A DNA stretch of 64,000 nucleotides from Rickettsia rhipicephali str. 3-7-female6-CWPP. Its GTDB lineage: Bacteria; Pseudomonadota; Alphaproteobacteria; Rickettsiales; Rickettsiaceae. The translations under genes were made by a program, and so were the position numbers. Shown here one piece after another: positions 11,506-20,829 of the stretch. The stretch spans positions 620,001 to 684,000 of the forward strand of contig NC_017042.1 in assembly GCF_000284075.1 (NCBI RefSeq), in the 5' to 3' direction. Within the stretch, counting starts at the first letter, position 1, and every line of letters starts with the position of its first letter. The notes below the pieces were generated by a model that had not been told where the DNA came from, ran no database searches, and saw only the letters and a program-made list of their open reading frames with translations.

Positions 11506-11850
11506 CTAATCCCAATCCCACCATTTAATTTCAAGTAATTGCTCAACTATCTCATCAGGAAATCTATAGCGTACTATCTTTGCAGGATTACCGGCAACAA
11601 TACTATACGGGGGTACATCTTTAGCTACTACTGAGCAAGCACCGACATAGCAATAGCACAAAATTTTCCTATAATCAATTTAACAAAATAAGCTCCTCTA
11701 ATATTTTCATATTCAAATTTCTCAGGGTGATTAGCGTTAAGTGTAATCTCCGACTATTATATTTGGATTATGGATAAAATGTTTTAAAAATATCGTTTCT
11801 TTCGCTTGTTTAGGAAAAAGATGGGGATAAGGGTTATTGTGGTTAGTCAT
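11506..11850 (-). pseudogene. Hexapeptide-repeat acetyltransferase remnant (Vat/CatB-like)
   Basis: Reading from ATG 11850 gives NHNNPYPHLFPKQAKE and FIHNPNIIVGDYT, the N-terminal pattern of xenobiotic acetyltransferases of the left-handed beta-helix family. A stop follows at once. In another frame the end survives as VVAKDVPPYSIVAGNPAKIV followed by RYRFPDEIVEQLLEIKWWDWD, typical of that family's C-terminus, then stop at 11506-11508. Several shifts and deletions separate the two parts, and the total is only about half the usual 210 residues. It lies between coxB and coxA. An active enzyme is not possible. Confidence 0.75.
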
Positions 11851-11864
11851 ATATTAAAAAATTT

Positions 11865-12036
11865 AAAGTAATAGTTTTAGTTTATAAAATACTTTCTTTA
11901 TAATGCTTCTTTACCTTCTGAATCATCACTACTTAATAATTTCTTGATGTCGATTAGAATCGGTTATATTGTTTAGTAATTTATCTAGTTCAGATATTTT
12001 TGTATTATAATTTGTCCATAGAACTTCTAAATATAA
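11865..12036. other. Short gene debris between the acetyltransferase remnant and coxB
   Basis: On the minus strand a short open stretch reads WTNYNTKISELDKLLNNITD and ends at paired stops near 11935. It is too short to identify and has no start of its own. It may be debris of a lost gene. Confidence 0.25.
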
Positions 12037-12984
12037 TTAGTTAGCTGCCAATTTTGGCTTCTTGTCATTCATAGCCGTCTTATTCTTGCTTGCAATCCAA
12101 TTGTCAAAATCCTCTTTACTTACTACTTCTATAGCAATCGGCATGAAGCCGTGATGGATGCCGCATAGTTCGGAGCATTGTCCGTAATATACGCCTTTTT
12201 TAGCCACTCTTGTCCAGGTTTCGTTTATTCTGCCTGGGACTGCGTCTATTTTAAACCCAAGTGATGGAACGGCAAAACTATGTATTACGTCACCTGCGGT
12301 AATGAGAAACCTTACGGTAGCATTTTCAGGGATAACAATTCGATTATCAACATCTAATAATCTTTTTTGGTTAGGTTTTAAATTCTCATCAGAGATCATT
12401 ACGCTATCAAATTCTAAATTATCATGATCAGGATATATATAATGCCAATACCATTGATAACCTACTACTTTAATAGTTAAATCCGTTTCGGGTATTTTTT
12501 CGGCATGACGCAATATTTTAAAAGACGGCACTGCAATAATAACTAAAATTATTATAGGTATTACAGTCCAAATTATTTCTATTAAAACATTATGTGAAAA
12601 CTTTGCCGGTACGGGATTATTTTTTGCATTAAATCTGATGCATACAAAGCCAAGTAATCCGGCAACAAATAAAACAATAGCTGTTGAGATATAAAGCAGA
12701 AAATTATGAAAATGATGTAATTCCTCCATAATCGGACTTGCTGGCGGCTGGAACGTTACTTGCCAAGGTAACGGCTCAGAAGCAAAGCAATTACTACTAA
12801 TAATCAAAAAACAAATTAAAGCAATAGACATCTTTCCAAATTTCGCTTTTGGAGGTAATTTATACGTCGATCCGGTACTCGAATCCTCACGTACGCTTTT
12901 GTACGCTGCGGTTCGAGGGGAAGTGTCTCCTTTAAATTCCTCTCTATAAGCTGGTTTGGAAAGATGTCTAATAATATTTTCCAT
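12037..12984 (-). CDS. coxB: Cytochrome c oxidase subunit II with palindromic insert
   Basis: Subunit II accepts electrons from cytochrome c through its CuA centre and passes them to subunit I. Two membrane helices (about 85-110 and 130-150) precede the periplasmic cupredoxin domain. CuA ligands are visible in [12 protein letters not shown]. An in-frame insertion of 48 codons (about residues 6-53, bases 12826-12969) splits the signal region: MENII comes before it and [15 protein letters not shown] after it. Translation could also begin at the Met of KMSIALIC, leaving the insert in the leader. The rest matches the family, so the protein should work after signal cleavage. Confidence 0.95.
   Translation of the reverse strand: MENIIRHLSKPAYREEFKGDTSPRTAAYKSVREDSSTGSTYKLPPKAKFGKMSIALICFLIISSNCFASEPLPWQVTFQPPASPIMEELHHFHNFLLYISTAIVLFVAGLLGFVCIRFNAKNNPVPAKFSHNVLIEIIWTVIPIIILVIIAVPSFKILRHAEKIPETDLTIKVVGYQWYWHYIYPDHDNLEFDSVMISDENLKPNQKRLLDVDNRIVIPENATVRFLITAGDVIHSFAVPSLGFKIDAVPGRINETWTRVAKKGVYYGQCSELCGIHHGFMPIAIEVVSKEDFDNWIASKNKTAMNDKKPKLAAN
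12826..12969. repeat. RPE1-type palindromic element inserted in coxB
   Basis: Perfect 15-bp inverted repeats AGACATCTTTCCAAA / TTTGGAAAGATGTCT bound a 144-bp unit, exactly 48 codons. The encoded peptide includes [10 protein letters not shown] and [16 protein letters not shown], which I associate with the RPE1 family. Related intergenic copies lie at 15950-16096, 20653-20804 and 41360-41505. Confidence 0.85.
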
Positions 12985-13065
12985 AGCACATATAAAGTTA
13001 TTTATATTTAATATAAATGGGTATACACTTTTATTAAAGTAAAAATCGATAAATTTTTGTAAAAA

Positions 13066-13620
13066 CTACATATTTTTAATAATATTTGAGCTAGAAAGTG
13101 TACCTATATTAGGATGTTGCAGTAAGTCAATAACTTCTATTACTTTCGCATTTATTAATTTTGCTTGAATTGATTTATTTATTAACTGAGGATCGTGCTT
13201 TGTTACGGCGATTACAGAAGGACAAATATTTTGCACTAACCGAGCGTAATCATTAAAATCTTTTAGTTTAGGTAATATAAGTACTTTATCAACAAATGTG
13301 AAAGAACTTAAAATTTTTGCTCGTTGTAATTGATTATGGATAGGTTGACGTTTTTTATATTTAATAATTGTTTCATCCGGCTCTAAAGCAACGATTAAGT
13401 ATTTACCGTGTTTTTTAGCTTTGCGTAGAAATTCTATATGACCGTAATGTAATAAATCAAAACAACCGCCTACTAGAACTATTTCACTATTTATAGGACA
13501 GTTTTTATTTAAAGAAATATTCTCATAATATTCTATTTTGGGTAATTTGACAGTATTATGGCTAGATGAGCAGGACATAAGATTTATAAAAATTAATAAA
13601 AATAGGACAAGTCTAGGCAT
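13066..13620 (-). CDS. Cytidylyltransferase-fold protein with lipoprotein-like signal
   Basis: The domain from about residue 46 is a nucleotidyltransferase of the cytidylyltransferase / HldE-like fold: VGGCFDLLHYGHIEFLRKA is the nucleotide-binding GxFDxxHxGH motif. Such enzymes join CMP or AMP to sugar or alcohol phosphates. Unusually, the only ATG gives MPRLVLFLLIFINLMSC, a hydrophobic stretch with a good lipobox (LMSC), so the predicted product would be an outer or periplasmic lipoprotein, where nucleotides are not expected. A cytosolic form starting at an ATT or GTA near residue 45 cannot be excluded. At 184 residues it is a single domain. Substrate unknown. Confidence 0.75.
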   Translation of the reverse strand: MPRLVLFLLIFINLMSCSSSHNTVKLPKIEYYENISLNKNCPINSEIVLVGGCFDLLHYGHIEFLRKAKKHGKYLIVALEPDETIIKYKKRQPIHNQLQRAKILSSFTFVDKVLILPKLKDFNDYARLVQNICPSVIAVTKHDPQLINKSIQAKLINAKVIEVIDLLQHPNIGTLSSSNIIKNM

Positions 13621-13630
13621 AATATTTATC

Positions 13631-13660
13631 TATATAAGTTAATGAAAATGAACTTATATA
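13631..13660. promoter_or_regulatory. Perfect inverted repeat between divergent genes
   Basis: TATATAAGTT and AACTTATATA are separated by 10 bases, just upstream of the lipobox nucleotidyltransferase (minus) and before the M23 gene (plus). It could be an operator or a palindromic promoter. No protein partner can be named. Confidence 0.35.
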
Positions 13661-13804
13661 AAAAATTAAATTTTAATCAATAAAAAACTAATAAGACAGA
13701 AATAAAACAAAATTTTACAATTTTCTATTGTAATTTGTTTGTATATGGTTCATATTATTATTAGTAATGAAAAATTGATTCAAATAATCTTCAGAGCAAT
13801 TTTA

Positions 13805-15169
13805 ATGAATGATACCGCACTATCTTATGATTTTAATGGCATATTACCATCATCTTTTATTAGTGCACGTCTCAGGAAAATCCTCACCTCTGCCTCCTTA
13901 TTATTATTTATAGGATTAGTTGTTTTTGTCTCTTTTGCCGTTAATAATTATGTTAACGACACTTTATCCATAACTTTAGTACAACCTGATAGTAGTGAAG
14001 AAGAAACAATTTCATTTAAAGAAGTAGTAGTAAAAAAAGGCGATACTATAAAGTCAATTTTGATAGAACAACATATCCCTAAAAATGAAATAGACAAAAT
14101 TGTAAGTTTAATAAAAGAGGGAAGATTATCTTCTGCTCTTAAAATAGGGCAGCAAATTACTTTTGAATATGAAACAAAAATTACCGAAAACGAGGATGAA
14201 GATTTAACCTCAGAGGTAGCATTCTTAAATAAAATCGTTATAATTATCGATAAGCTAAAAACTATTGAAGTAATTAGAGAAGGTGATAATTTTAAAGTTG
14301 AAGAAATTGTAGTACCTTTAAATAAAAAAGTTGCTAAGTCGTCGGTAAGTATTGAAGCAAATTTTATTTCAGCTCTTAAAAAACTGGGCTTATCGAATAA
14401 CAGTATAATAGAGCTGATTAATGCTTATGCTTATCAAATCGATTTTCAGCGTCAAATAAAAAGCGGTGATACTGCAACCGTAATAACGGAAAAATACGTA
14501 ACAGAAGACGGTAAATTTTCCCACCACGGTAAAATTCTATATGTTTCATTAAATCTTTCAGGGAAAGAATATAATATATATCGTTATTCTCATGACAATG
14601 ACGCAAATAATCATGCATTTTTTTCCGAAGACGGTAAAAGCGTAAAAAGAAGCTTACTTAAAACTCCGCTAAAAGTTATAAAAGTTTCTTCACATTACGG
14701 TAATAGAAAGCATCCGATACTCGGTTATACTAAAATGCATAAGGGGGTTGACTTTGCAGCTCCAACCGGTACGCCTATATATGCCGCAGGAAACGGAGTT
14801 ATAACAGAAATAGGTTGGAAGTCGGGTTATGGAAAATTTATTCAGGTAAAACATAGCGGTACGCTATCTACTGCTTATGCGCATGCTTCAAATTTTGCAA
14901 AAAATTTAAAAGTGGGAAGTATCGTAAAACAAGGACAAATCATCGCATATGTCGGAAGTACCGGCAGAGCTACAGCTCCACATTTACATTATGAAGTTAA
15001 AATTGATGGCAAACATGTTAATCCTATGTCAGTTAAAACAACACCGGGTATAGAATTAAACGGAAAAAATTTAGAGAAATTTAAACAATTTAAAAAAGAA
15101 ATAAAAACTTTAAATGTTAAGCTTGATAAGGAATTGCAAGCTGATAAAGCAGCCACAGTTTCATTGTAG
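13805..15169 (+). CDS. M23 family metalloendopeptidase with LysM-like domain
   Basis: Murein DD-endopeptidase or activator of the LytM/NlpD type. From Met 13805 the protein is about 454 residues: a short cytoplasmic tail, one membrane helix (about 27-48), a LysM-like segment (VVKKGDTIKSILIEQHI), a helical linker, and a C-terminal M23 domain. Zinc ligands are in HKGVDFAAP and HLHYEV. In-frame upstream starts exist (TTG 13739, ATG 13745) but they only add an extra hydrophobic stretch, and no site has a good ribosome signal. Both zinc motifs are present, so it is probably a true peptidase. Confidence 0.88.
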   Translation: MNDTALSYDFNGILPSSFISARLRKILTSASLLLFIGLVVFVSFAVNNYVNDTLSITLVQPDSSEEETISFKEVVVKKGDTIKSILIEQHIPKNEIDKIVSLIKEGRLSSALKIGQQITFEYETKITENEDEDLTSEVAFLNKIVIIIDKLKTIEVIREGDNFKVEEIVVPLNKKVAKSSVSIEANFISALKKLGLSNNSIIELINAYAYQIDFQRQIKSGDTATVITEKYVTEDGKFSHHGKILYVSLNLSGKEYNIYRYSHDNDANNHAFFSEDGKSVKRSLLKTPLKVIKVSSHYGNRKHPILGYTKMHKGVDFAAPTGTPIYAAGNGVITEIGWKSGYGKFIQVKHSGTLSTAYAHASNFAKNLKVGSIVKQGQIIAYVGSTGRATAPHLHYEVKIDGKHVNPMSVKTTPGIELNGKNLEKFKQFKKEIKTLNVKLDKELQADKAATVSL

Positions 15170-15217
15170 AGTGAATCCTTGTCATATCGTAATCAACTTG
15201 GTTGTTGTACGACTCTT

Positions 15218-15356
15218 ATGTCATTGCCGCGAAAGCGGGAATTTAGTAAAATCTATAAAAAACTTGTTTTGTATAGGTTTATTTTATCAAATATATAATT
15301 TTGTATTAATATTAAGGTTGTTTTTTTCTGGATTCCCGCTTTCGCGGCAATGACAT
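15218..15356. repeat. Dispersed palindrome, family A (full length)
   Basis: Arms TGTCATTGCCGCGAAAGCGG and complement. The core equals that of 1229-1370 in reverse orientation, including TATAAAAAACTTGTTTTGTATA. It lies just upstream of lspA and supplies an alternative ATG at 15350 that is probably not used. Confidence 0.8.
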
Positions 15357-15364
15357 TTACAATT

Positions 15365-15970
15365 ATGCTCCCACTACTAAAAAAACTATATCTCACATTT
15401 GCTCGTAGTAGTCGTATAATAATAACCTTAGTGATTATTGATCAGTTAAGTAAATGGTGGTTTATTGAGAATTTGAGATGGAAGCCGGGCTTAATGCTTA
15501 AGGTTACTTCTTTCTTAAATATGGTTTATACTTGGAATTACGGTATTAGCTTTGGTCTAATGCGTGAATATTATCAATATAGCAATGCTATTTTCTTAAT
15601 AACGAACACGATTATTGTCTGTTATTTATATTATTTGATGATACGTTCAAAAACGATCGGAAGCTTTGCCGGTTATAGCTTTGTAATCGGCGGAGCTGTT
15701 GGTAATCTAATTGATAGATTTTTTAGAGGAGCAGTTTTTGACTTCATCCATTTTCATTATCAGAATTATAGCTTCCCCGTATTTAATTTAGCTGATTGCT
15801 TTATTACAATAGGAGTAATTATCTTAATAGAAGATTATTATAGTACTAAAAAAGTTATTGAAGAAAAGGCTAAAGGGAATTATGATAATGCTAAAATTGA
15901 AGCTATGGCTGAAAAAATTCGTAATACCGATAAGGGTGGTAACGATAAAATAGACTCCTTGCAAAATTAA
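15365..15970 (+). CDS. lspA: Lipoprotein signal peptidase (prolipoprotein signal peptidase II)
   Basis: Inner-membrane aspartyl peptidase that removes signal peptides from diacylglyceryl prolipoproteins. Four membrane segments are visible. Catalytic aspartates lie in [15 protein letters not shown] and FNLADCF. The motif usually written NxGxAF is WNYGISFG here, a mild change. I chose ATG 15365 (201 residues) because the in-frame ATG 15350 lies in a repeat. The C-terminus is extended past the last helix, and its last residues (IDSLQN) and stop lie inside a palindromic element (15950-16096). Two lipoprotein genes nearby are natural substrates. Confidence 0.93.
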   Translation: MLPLLKKLYLTFARSSRIIITLVIIDQLSKWWFIENLRWKPGLMLKVTSFLNMVYTWNYGISFGLMREYYQYSNAIFLITNTIIVCYLYYLMIRSKTIGSFAGYSFVIGGAVGNLIDRFFRGAVFDFIHFHYQNYSFPVFNLADCFITIGVIILIEDYYSTKKVIEEKAKGNYDNAKIEAMAEKIRNTDKGGNDKIDSLQN

Positions 15971-16096
15971 ACTTATAGAGAGGAATTTGAAGGAAACACG
16001 GAACGCAGAACCGTAGCGTAGTAGACCTACGTGAGGATTCGAGTACCGGATTGACGTACAAATTACCTCTAGAAGTTTATTTTGCAAGGAGTCTAT
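15950..16096. repeat. RPE1-type element overlapping the end of lspA
   Basis: Inverted arms ATAGACTCCTTGCAAAATTA and near-complement at 16073-16096. The inner sequence (GTGAGGATTCGAGTACCGGA) matches the coxB insert. The left arm contains the last codons and stop of lspA. Confidence 0.8.
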
Positions 16097-16122
16097 TATA
16101 ATTTAGATTTATAGGTGTTTAA

Positions 16123-16371
16123 GTGAAAAAAATTTTTTTATTATTTACTGTTTTATTAATTACTTCTGCTTGTAGTAAAAAGTTAAAAGAAACCGTAGGT
16201 ATATCAACAGCTGGACCTAATGAGTATCAAGTACAGCGTGCTAAAGCACTAGAAGTTCCGCCTCATTATTATTTACCTGATCCTGGGCATAGCAAAACAA
16301 CTTACAGTAATGTAAAAGGACAAGGTGAATTTAATGAAGGTGAACAAGCATTAATGCAGGACATGAATTAG
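16123..16371 (+). CDS. Small lipoprotein, BamF / DUF3035-like
   Basis: Short lipoprotein of 82 residues. MKKIFLLFTVLLITSAC is a clear lipoprotein signal with Cys17 as the lipidation site. The mature part NEYQVQRAKALEVPPHYYLP resembles the DUF3035 family, linked in Caulobacter to the BAM complex as BamF; that assignment is from memory of the motif. The start codon is GTG, chosen because it puts the signal peptide in place. A palindromic repeat begins at its stop codon. Confidence 0.75.
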   Translation: MKKIFLLFTVLLITSACSKKLKETVGISTAGPNEYQVQRAKALEVPPHYYLPDPGHSKTTYSNVKGQGEFNEGEQALMQDMN

Positions 16372-16498
16372 TATACTCGATCAACTTCAAAAATTGGCTA
16401 CGTCGTTTTACAAGATCTGCGGTGCTCACGTATTAAGTATACGCTCCGCTCCTCGAATTGTAAACTCCTTGCTCTTTTTGAAGTTGATCTTCATATAC
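16371..16498. repeat. Dispersed palindrome, family F
   Basis: Arms GTATACTCGATCAACTTCAA and near-complement at 16473-16498. The core holds TGCTCACGTATTAAGTATAC and CGCTCCGCTCCTCG. Related copies sit directly after leuS (40659-40769) and before recR (59288-59398). It starts in the stop codon of the lipoprotein gene. Confidence 0.75.
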
Positions 16499-16542
16499 CT
16501 GTTCTTGAATACTAAGACTGCAATGTTCTTTCAAATTAATTC

Positions 16543-18039
16543 ATGAATTCTCATACAAAACAAAAAATAGGTGTTTTTGGACTTGGTAAAACCGGTATAT
16601 CGGTTTACGAGGAATTGCAAAATAAATATGATGTAATTGTTTATGATGATTTAAAAGCAAATAGAGATATATTTGAAGAATTATATAATAAAGCCGCTAT
16701 CGCTGCTTTATCTGATTCAAGATGGCAAAATTTAGATACAATTGTCTTAAGTCCTGGAATTCCTTTAACGCATGAGATAGTCAATATTGCAAAAATTTTT
16801 AATATTCCAATCACTTCCGATATAGACTTATTATTTGCAAAATCAAAAAACTTAAAATTTATAGCTATAACTGGTACAAACGGTAAAAGTACTACTACTG
16901 CTTTAATAAGCCATATCTTAAATAGTAGCGGTTTAGACTATCCGGTTGCCGGTAATATTGGAGTTTCTGCTTTGCAAGCTAAAGCAAGTAAGGATGGATA
17001 TGTACTTGAATTGTCTTCTTTTCAGCTAGATCTAGTCAAAACCTTTACAGCTAAAATAGCTGTGCTTCTTAATATAACTCCCGACCATTTAGATAGACAT
17101 CAGGATATGACCTGCTATATTGCAGCAAAATCTAAGATCTTTGATCGAATGGATCAAGAGAGTTATGCGGTAATTAATATCGATAATGATTATTGTCGTG
17201 AAGTCTTTATAAAATTGCAGCAAGAGCAGCGTATAAAGCTAATTCCTTTTTCGGTTACTAAAATTCTTGAAAACGGTATTTCGGTAGTTGCTGATAAAAT
17301 TAGCGCTAATTTTTTTGATGATATAAGTTTTGAATTACAGCGTAATTCAGAAAGTTTTAGACAAGATGAATTTCAAGGTGAGCCTGTAGAGCGTATAAAA
17401 ATACGTGAACACAGGCGAGACCTACAAAATTCGCTTGTATCAAGCTTTATGCATTATGCTGTACCTTTTAATAAAAACCTGCAAGGAGTTCATAATTGTG
17501 AGAATATTGCAGCAAGTTATGCAGTAGCTAAAATAATAGGAGTAGAACCTAAAAAAATACTTGAATCTATAAGTAGTTTTCAAAGTTTACCTCATAGAAT
17601 GCAATATATCGGTAGTATAAATAATATAAGTTTTTACAATGATAGTAAAGCGACAAATGCCATATCTGCCGTGCAATCAATTAAAGCACTCGATAATATT
17701 TACTGGCTTGCGGGAGGAATCCCTAAAGAGGGTGGTATTGAGGAAATAAAGCCTTATTTCAGTCAAATTAAGAAAGCTTATTTTTATGGTCAAGCTAAAG
17801 AAATATTTGCAAATACTGCTAAGAATATAGTAGATTTTGTAATATGTGATAATCTTGAGCAGGCTTTCGATCTTGCTTATAAGGATGCAGTAGGTGATAA
17901 CGCGGAGGTAAAAAATATCTTGTTAGCACCTAGTTGTAGCTCATATGATCAGTTTAAAAATTTTGAAGAGCGTGGCGAGTTGTTTATAAAATTGTGTAGT
18001 ATCCTGTCACCCTGTGGCTTGACCACGGGGTCTAGTTAA
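16543..18039 (+). CDS. murD: UDP-N-acetylmuramoylalanine--D-glutamate ligase with palindromic insert
   Basis: Adds D-Glu to UDP-MurNAc-L-Ala in cytoplasmic peptidoglycan precursor synthesis. A Rossmann N-terminus ([13 protein letters not shown]) is followed by the ATP loop [11 protein letters not shown], the Mur motif [10 protein letters not shown], and the C-terminal LPHRMQ and NDSKATN motifs. Two repeat-derived parts stand out. One is an in-frame insert of about 40 residues (about 267-306, RQDEF...EHRRDLQNS) between central-domain strands. The other is a C-terminal tail [10 protein letters not shown] encoded by a family B repeat. Length is 498 against about 450 for the family. The frame is open, so it is probably active. 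Confidence 0.95.
   Translation: MNSHTKQKIGVFGLGKTGISVYEELQNKYDVIVYDDLKANRDIFEELYNKAAIAALSDSRWQNLDTIVLSPGIPLTHEIVNIAKIFNIPITSDIDLLFAKSKNLKFIAITGTNGKSTTTALISHILNSSGLDYPVAGNIGVSALQAKASKDGYVLELSSFQLDLVKTFTAKIAVLLNITPDHLDRHQDMTCYIAAKSKIFDRMDQESYAVINIDNDYCREVFIKLQQEQRIKLIPFSVTKILENGISVVADKISANFFDDISFELQRNSESFRQDEFQGEPVERIKIREHRRDLQNSLVSSFMHYAVPFNKNLQGVHNCENIAASYAVAKIIGVEPKKILESISSFQSLPHRMQYIGSINNISFYNDSKATNAISAVQSIKALDNIYWLAGGIPKEGGIEEIKPYFSQIKKAYFYGQAKEIFANTAKNIVDFVICDNLEQAFDLAYKDAVGDNAEVKNILLAPSCSSYDQFKNFEERGELFIKLCSILSPCGLTTGSS
17343..17460. repeat. Family E palindrome inserted in murD
   Basis: The element is read in frame as [20 protein letters not shown]. Near-identical DNA lies in the histidine kinase gene (45378-45497) and at the end of a glycosyltransferase gene (28154-28283). 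Arms: AGAAAGTTTTAGACAAGATG and its partner near 17432-17455. Confidence 0.8.
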
Positions 18040-18108
18040 AAATACTAAATAATATTAGTATTTTTTATTGTTTTTCTGGATATCGTGGTCAAGCCACGGG
18101 GTGACATC
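18004..18108. repeat. Family B palindrome forming the murD 3' end
   Basis: TGTCACCCTGTGGCTTGACC to GTCAAGCCACGGGGTGACA, with core AATACTAAATAATATTAGT. It encodes the last ten residues and stop of murD, then runs into the recurring linker (CGATCCATGCAATAACATT, about 18120). Confidence 0.8.
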
Positions 18109-18170
18109 GAGGGTGTTTTCCGATCCATGCAATAACATTATAAATATAGCCATAATTGCATAACTATAAT

Positions 18171-19304
18171 ATGAATAACGAAATATCTAATAACTTTATA
18201 AAATTATGGTGGCGGAGTACCGATAGGCAAATAATAATTTCTTTAATTATCTTATTTGCTTTTAGTCTAATGCTTGTTACTACCTCAGGTTCAGCAGTAG
18301 CAAGTAGAATAGGTCTTGAAGAAAGTTATTTTGCATCTAGACAAATATTTTATTTAGCTGCCGCTTCAGGACTTATATTATTATTTTCATGTCTTAATAA
18401 AAAATGGTTAAGGCGTTTTGCAATAGTTGGATTTATTGCTAGTATAGTTTTATTAATAGCAGTTAAATTTTTTGGCTATGAAGTAAAAGGCGCAGTGCGA
18501 TGGATTAATATTCTAGGTCTATCTATTCAACCTTCGGAATTTATCAAACCGTTTTTTGCAGTTGTTACGGGCTGGATATTATCGCTAAAATTTAATGATG
18601 ATTTTCCAAGTTTTACGATTTGTGTAATACTTTATTCTATTGTTGCTATTCTCTTGATTATTCAGCCGGATTTTGGAATGCTTGTAATGATTACGGCAGT
18701 TTTCGGTATTCAACTGTTTATTGCGGGTATGCCGATATTTTGGATTGTTTTAGCCGGTTTTTTAGGAATGATAGGAGGAACTATTGCTTATTTTTGGTTA
18801 CCGCACGTAACGCAAAGAATTAATTCGTTTTTAGATCCAGATAGTAGCGAGAATTATCAAGTTAGTAAGTCTCTTAAGGCTTTTGAGCATGGCGGGTTAT
18901 ATGGACGAGGTCCAGGGGAGGGGGCAGTAAAGCAGGTACTACCTGACTCGCATACGGATTTTATTTTTGCTGTAGCAGGTGAGGAGTTTGGAGCTATTAT
19001 TTGTCTTATTGTTATAGGTATATTTGCTTTTATAGTATTAAGAAGTCTTATTAAGTTATTAAACGAAACAGATAAATTTGTACAATTCGCTGCTAGCGGT
19101 ATAATTGCACAATTAGGGCTTCAGGCAATAATTAATATGGGCGTGACTTTACATTTACTTCCTACTAAAGGTATGACATTACCGTTTATTAGTTACGGTG
19201 GTTCTTCAACGTTTGCAATAGCTATCGCTACCGGTATGCTTCTTGGCTTTACAAGACACCGAACGCCGTTAAATTCGTACAAAATTCGTAATATTGAAAT
19301 ATGA
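18171..19304 (+). CDS. ftsW: Septal peptidoglycan glycosyltransferase FtsW
   Basis: SEDS-family membrane protein; with its partner PBP it polymerises septal peptidoglycan from lipid II. Ten hydrophobic segments fit the family. [19 protein letters not shown] is the SEDS signature, as is [10 protein letters not shown] near the C-terminus. I chose ATG 18171 (377 residues) over an upstream TTG. The stop overlaps the murG start (ATGA), so the two are translationally coupled. RodA is the main alternative; the murD-ftsW-murG order, as in division clusters, favours FtsW. Confidence 0.93.
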   Translation: MNNEISNNFIKLWWRSTDRQIIISLIILFAFSLMLVTTSGSAVASRIGLEESYFASRQIFYLAAASGLILLFSCLNKKWLRRFAIVGFIASIVLLIAVKFFGYEVKGAVRWINILGLSIQPSEFIKPFFAVVTGWILSLKFNDDFPSFTICVILYSIVAILLIIQPDFGMLVMITAVFGIQLFIAGMPIFWIVLAGFLGMIGGTIAYFWLPHVTQRINSFLDPDSSENYQVSKSLKAFEHGGLYGRGPGEGAVKQVLPDSHTDFIFAVAGEEFGAIICLIVIGIFAFIVLRSLIKLLNETDKFVQFAASGIIAQLGLQAIINMGVTLHLLPTKGMTLPFISYGGSSTFAIAIATGMLLGFTRHRTPLNSYKIRNIEI

Positions 19305-20431
19305 AAAAAATCATTTTGGTAGCAGGAGGGACGGGGGGACATTTTTTTCCGGCAGTTGCTCTTGGAGAAGAATTAATTAAACGTGGCTATGAAGTTCATT
19401 TTATTACTGATTTAAGATGCAAACAATATATAAAGCAGGATATGAAAGTAATTTTTCATATCCTAGATTTAAAACGCTCAGGTAATATTTTCTTGTTTTT
19501 ACCTAGGTTATCAATTGCAGTTTTAAAGGCTATTAAATTATTATATAATATGAAGTCTGCCGTCACTGTAGGGTTTGGCGGTTATCCTGTTATAGCTCCA
19601 ATGTTTGCGGCAATTTTTTTAAGAGTACCGATTATAATTCATGAACAGAATTCTTACCTTGGAAAAGTTAATAAATTTTTTGCAAGCTTTGCTAAAAAGA
19701 TAGCTATTTCTTATGAAAAAATAAAGAATTTACCGGAATTTGCGAAAAGTAAAATAGTAGTTACCGGTGGGGTAGTTAGAGAGAATATTAGGGAATTAAA
19801 GGTTATAGAAATGTCGTCCTGTGGCTTGACCAAGGGGTCCAAAAAGTCTTTAATAAAAGCACTGGACTCCGTGGTCAAGCCACGGAATGATAAGCTTTTT
19901 ACAATATTCATCTTTGGCGGTAGTCAAGGAGCTAAGTTATTTTCAGAGCTGATACCTGTAAGTATCCAAATTGTGATGCAAAAACAGCCAAGTCTTGAAT
20001 TAAATATAATCCAGCAAGCAGCATTAGATGATCAAGTAAAAATAGAAGATATATACTCGAAATTAAACATTACTTATGAATTTGCTGAATTTTTTGATAA
20101 TATGGCATTGCAATATAAAGAAGCCGATTTAGTGATTGCAAGAGCAGGAGCATCTACTATAGAAGAATTGACCTATATAGGGTTGCCGGCAATCTTTATT
20201 CCACTGCCTAGTGCTGCGGATAATCATCAATATTACAATGCAAAATTATTGGAAGATAAAAACGCAGGATGGTGTTTAGAGCAGAATAATATTTCTGCAG
20301 GAAAATTAGCAGATAAAATACTCGATTTGATAAGTAATCCAAAAATATTAGAGGATGCTTCACAAAATTTATTAAAAAGAAGAAAAGAAGGGCATAAGCT
20401 ATTAAGTAACCTAATAGAAGAGGTGATTTAG
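19301..20431 (+). CDS. murG: Lipid II synthase (UDP-GlcNAc transferase MurG) with palindromic insert
   Basis: Transfers GlcNAc to lipid I on the cytoplasmic face of the membrane, making lipid II. The N-terminal [14 protein letters not shown] loop, [19 protein letters not shown] and [10 protein letters not shown] motifs are all present. An in-frame insert (about residues 171-198, [12 protein letters not shown]...VVKPRND) comes from a family B palindrome and sits in the linker between the two Rossmann domains, where it may be tolerated. Length is 376. It overlaps ftsW by four bases. Confidence 0.95.
   Translation: MKKIILVAGGTGGHFFPAVALGEELIKRGYEVHFITDLRCKQYIKQDMKVIFHILDLKRSGNIFLFLPRLSIAVLKAIKLLYNMKSAVTVGFGGYPVIAPMFAAIFLRVPIIIHEQNSYLGKVNKFFASFAKKIAISYEKIKNLPEFAKSKIVVTGGVVRENIRELKVIEMSSCGLTKGSKKSLIKALDSVVKPRNDKLFTIFIFGGSQGAKLFSELIPVSIQIVMQKQPSLELNIIQQAALDDQVKIEDIYSKLNITYEFAEFFDNMALQYKEADLVIARAGASTIEELTYIGLPAIFIPLPSAADNHQYYNAKLLEDKNAGWCLEQNNISAGKLADKILDLISNPKILEDASQNLLKRRKEGHKLLSNLIEEVI
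19814..19895. repeat. Family B palindrome inserted in murG
   Basis: TCCTGTGGCTTGACCAAGGG and CCGTGGTCAAGCCACGGAAT flank a short core. It is read in frame in the inter-domain region of MurG. Confidence 0.8.
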
Positions 20432-20441
20432 ATTTTGTTTT

Positions 20442-20534
20442 CCGTCATTGCGAGGAAAGATTGTAAGTTTTGACAAAGCAATCTCGTGCTAAAGTCCTGA
20501 GATTGCTACGCTCCTTTTAGTCGCTTGCAATGAC
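20442..20534. repeat. Dispersed palindrome, family C
   Basis: CGTCATTGCGAGGAAAGATT outer arm and CTTGCAATGAC partner, with inner arms GCAATCTCGTG / GAGATTGC. It is the first part of the gene-free stretch 20432-20829 after murG. Apart from this and the RPE1-type copy I see nothing there. Confidence 0.7.
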
Positions 20535-20652
20535 AGGGTGGAAGACATATAACAAGACCAAAAATACCTCAGAATAACAATAATTTAATTAAGCACATAG
20601 CAGTTCGGCTCTTTATTCCTTGCAAGTTTGGCTATTATGTGGCATTAATCAT

Positions 20653-20804
20653 ATTAGACTTTCTGCATAACTTGCTTCTAAGGGTAATTTGTGCGTTGAT
20701 CCGGTACTCTCGCATCCTCACGTACCAAAGCGTACGCTGCGGTGCTGTGTTCCGTGTATCCTACAAATTCCTCCTTATTAGCTAAGTTGTATAGGAAGTC
20801 TAAT
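20653..20804. repeat. RPE1-type palindromic element, intergenic
   Basis: Arms ATTAGACTTTCTGCATAACT and near-complement ending at 20804. The core holds GATCCGGTACTCTCGCATCC and CGTACGCTGCGG, as in the coxB insert. It lies just before the downstream lipoprotein gene. Confidence 0.75.
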
Positions 20805-20829
20805 AAAAGTTTTGGAATAATATAAATAT

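Noticed and set aside
15114-15353. 79-codon frame through the repeat before lspA
   Set aside because: It is made mostly of family A repeat sequence in frame and starts inside the M23 gene; no independent evidence of a gene.
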